Shown piece after piece: positions 7,888 to 8,155 of a DNA stretch of 8,155 nucleotides. The position numbers were made by a program, and so were the translations under genes. Origin of the DNA: an uncultured Chitinophagaceae bacterium (GTDB taxonomy: Bacteria > Bacteroidota > Bacteroidia > Chitinophagales > Chitinophagaceae). The first letter of the stretch is position 1, and the number at the start of each line of letters is the position of its first letter. The stretch spans positions 1 through 8,155 of the forward strand of contig CAMPGG010000151.1 of NCBI GenBank assembly GCA_946885335.1. The letters are read 5' to 3'. The notes beneath the pieces are model-generated. The model was not told the DNA's origin. It did no database searches and saw only the letters and a list, made by a program, of their open reading frames with translations.

Positions 7888-8082
7888 ATGAAAAACGAAG
7901 TTTCCAAAGAATTTTATGTACATCATTCCAATCCGGAGGAAATCCAGATCCGTTACCTCATGAAAATTTCTGGAATTTCAAGACAAGAAATTGAAGAAAT
8001 GCTGCAATTATACGGGGTGCCTCCCCGGTCAATTATAAATTACATTCAGGTAGTGAACCAGGGAAGTTTTATAAAAGAATGA
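7888..8082 (+). CDS. Small DUF3606-like protein
   Basis: This 64-residue protein has no signal peptide and no membrane segment. Its core, IRYLMKISGISRQEIEEML (21-39) followed by QLYGVPPRSIINYI (40-53), has the spacing and residue pattern I associate with DUF3606: a helix, a G-(I/V)-S turn, a second helix with E-(E/L), then a G and a final helix. Such domains are about 60 residues long and have no known function. The short helix-turn-helix-like layout could suggest nucleic-acid or protein binding, but no DNA-binding motif is diagnostic. The ATG at 7888 begins the only reasonable reading; there is no Shine-Dalgarno sequence. It is separated from glgB by 232 bp, so it is probably its own transcription unit. 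The family name comes from remembered pattern and was not tested by a profile search; the coding status is fairly likely from the protein-like composition. Confidence 0.7.
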   Translation: MKNEVSKEFYVHHSNPEEIQIRYLMKISGISRQEIEEMLQLYGVPPRSIINYIQVVNQGSFIKE

Positions 8083-8104
8083 AATCCAGGCTTTTTATGC
8101 ATAA

Positions 8105-8155
8105 TCACCCCAACTCTTTAACCTTGTAAGTATTTCTCCCTAACTGGTTGATTGT
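8105..8155 (-). CDS. Possible C-terminus of a minus-strand gene running off the right edge
   Basis: Read on the minus strand from the window edge, one frame is open for 16 codons, TINQLGRNTYKVKELG, and stops at a TGA (complement of 8105-8107). The other two minus frames stop within the same stretch, and the peptide looks like a natural protein tail. It would converge on the small DUF3606-like gene with 22 bp between the stops. The product is not recognisable, and a run this short can easily be chance. Confidence 0.35.
   Translation of the reverse strand, partial: TINQLGRNTYKVKELG

Noticed and set aside
8079..8129. 16-codon frame starting in an ATGA overlap with the stop of the small gene
   Set aside because: The overlap looks like coupling, but the peptide is only 16 residues, has no recognisable pattern and overlaps the possible minus-strand gene end.
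1..8155. Possible mobile element, CRISPR array, tRNA or defence system
   Set aside because: No transposase, integrase, direct-repeat array, tRNA-like fold or defence protein motif was seen on either strand.

Overview
The window reads as a chromosomal piece from a Bacteroidota bacterium, most likely of the Chitinophagaceae type (the family is inference). The reasons are a TonB-dependent-receptor-like protein with a carboxypeptidase-regulatory N-terminal domain, a GLPGLI-family protein, signal peptides ending in A-Q or S-Q, moderately AT-rich DNA, and no clear Shine-Dalgarno sequences before the start codons.

Layout from left to right. (1) The last 33 codons of an unidentified plus-strand gene end in an ATGA overlap with (2) an exported GH13 alpha-amylase of the cyclomaltodextrinase/neopullulanase type (96-1943, +). 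(3) Nine bases beyond its stop lies the stop of a convergent gene for a GLPGLI-family exported protein (1953-2681, -). This is the second gene of a two-gene operon whose first gene is (4) a 919-residue outer-membrane beta-barrel protein of the TonB-dependent receptor type (2709-5468, -). (5) A 189-bp divergent spacer separates it from (6) glgB, the glycogen branching enzyme (5658-7655, +). (7) A 232-bp spacer with two weak hairpins leads to (8) a 64-residue DUF3606-like small protein (7888-8082, +). (9) The right edge may hold the last codons of a minus-strand gene.

How the genes may work together. The two GH13 enzymes act on alpha-glucans in different compartments. The amylase carries a signal peptide and would hydrolyse maltodextrins or cyclodextrins in the periplasm or outside the cell. 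GlgB has no signal peptide and would insert alpha-1,6 branches into glycogen in the cytoplasm. The receptor/GLPGLI pair between them has no SusD partner in the window, and nothing in the sequence shows that its substrate is a glucan, so a link to starch use is only positional. All three catalytic acids are present in both GH13 enzymes, and no gene looks broken.

Overall this looks like ordinary core or metabolic DNA. I saw no insertion sequence, CRISPR array, tRNA, rRNA, phage gene or defence system. The least understood element is the barrel-GLPGLI pair.
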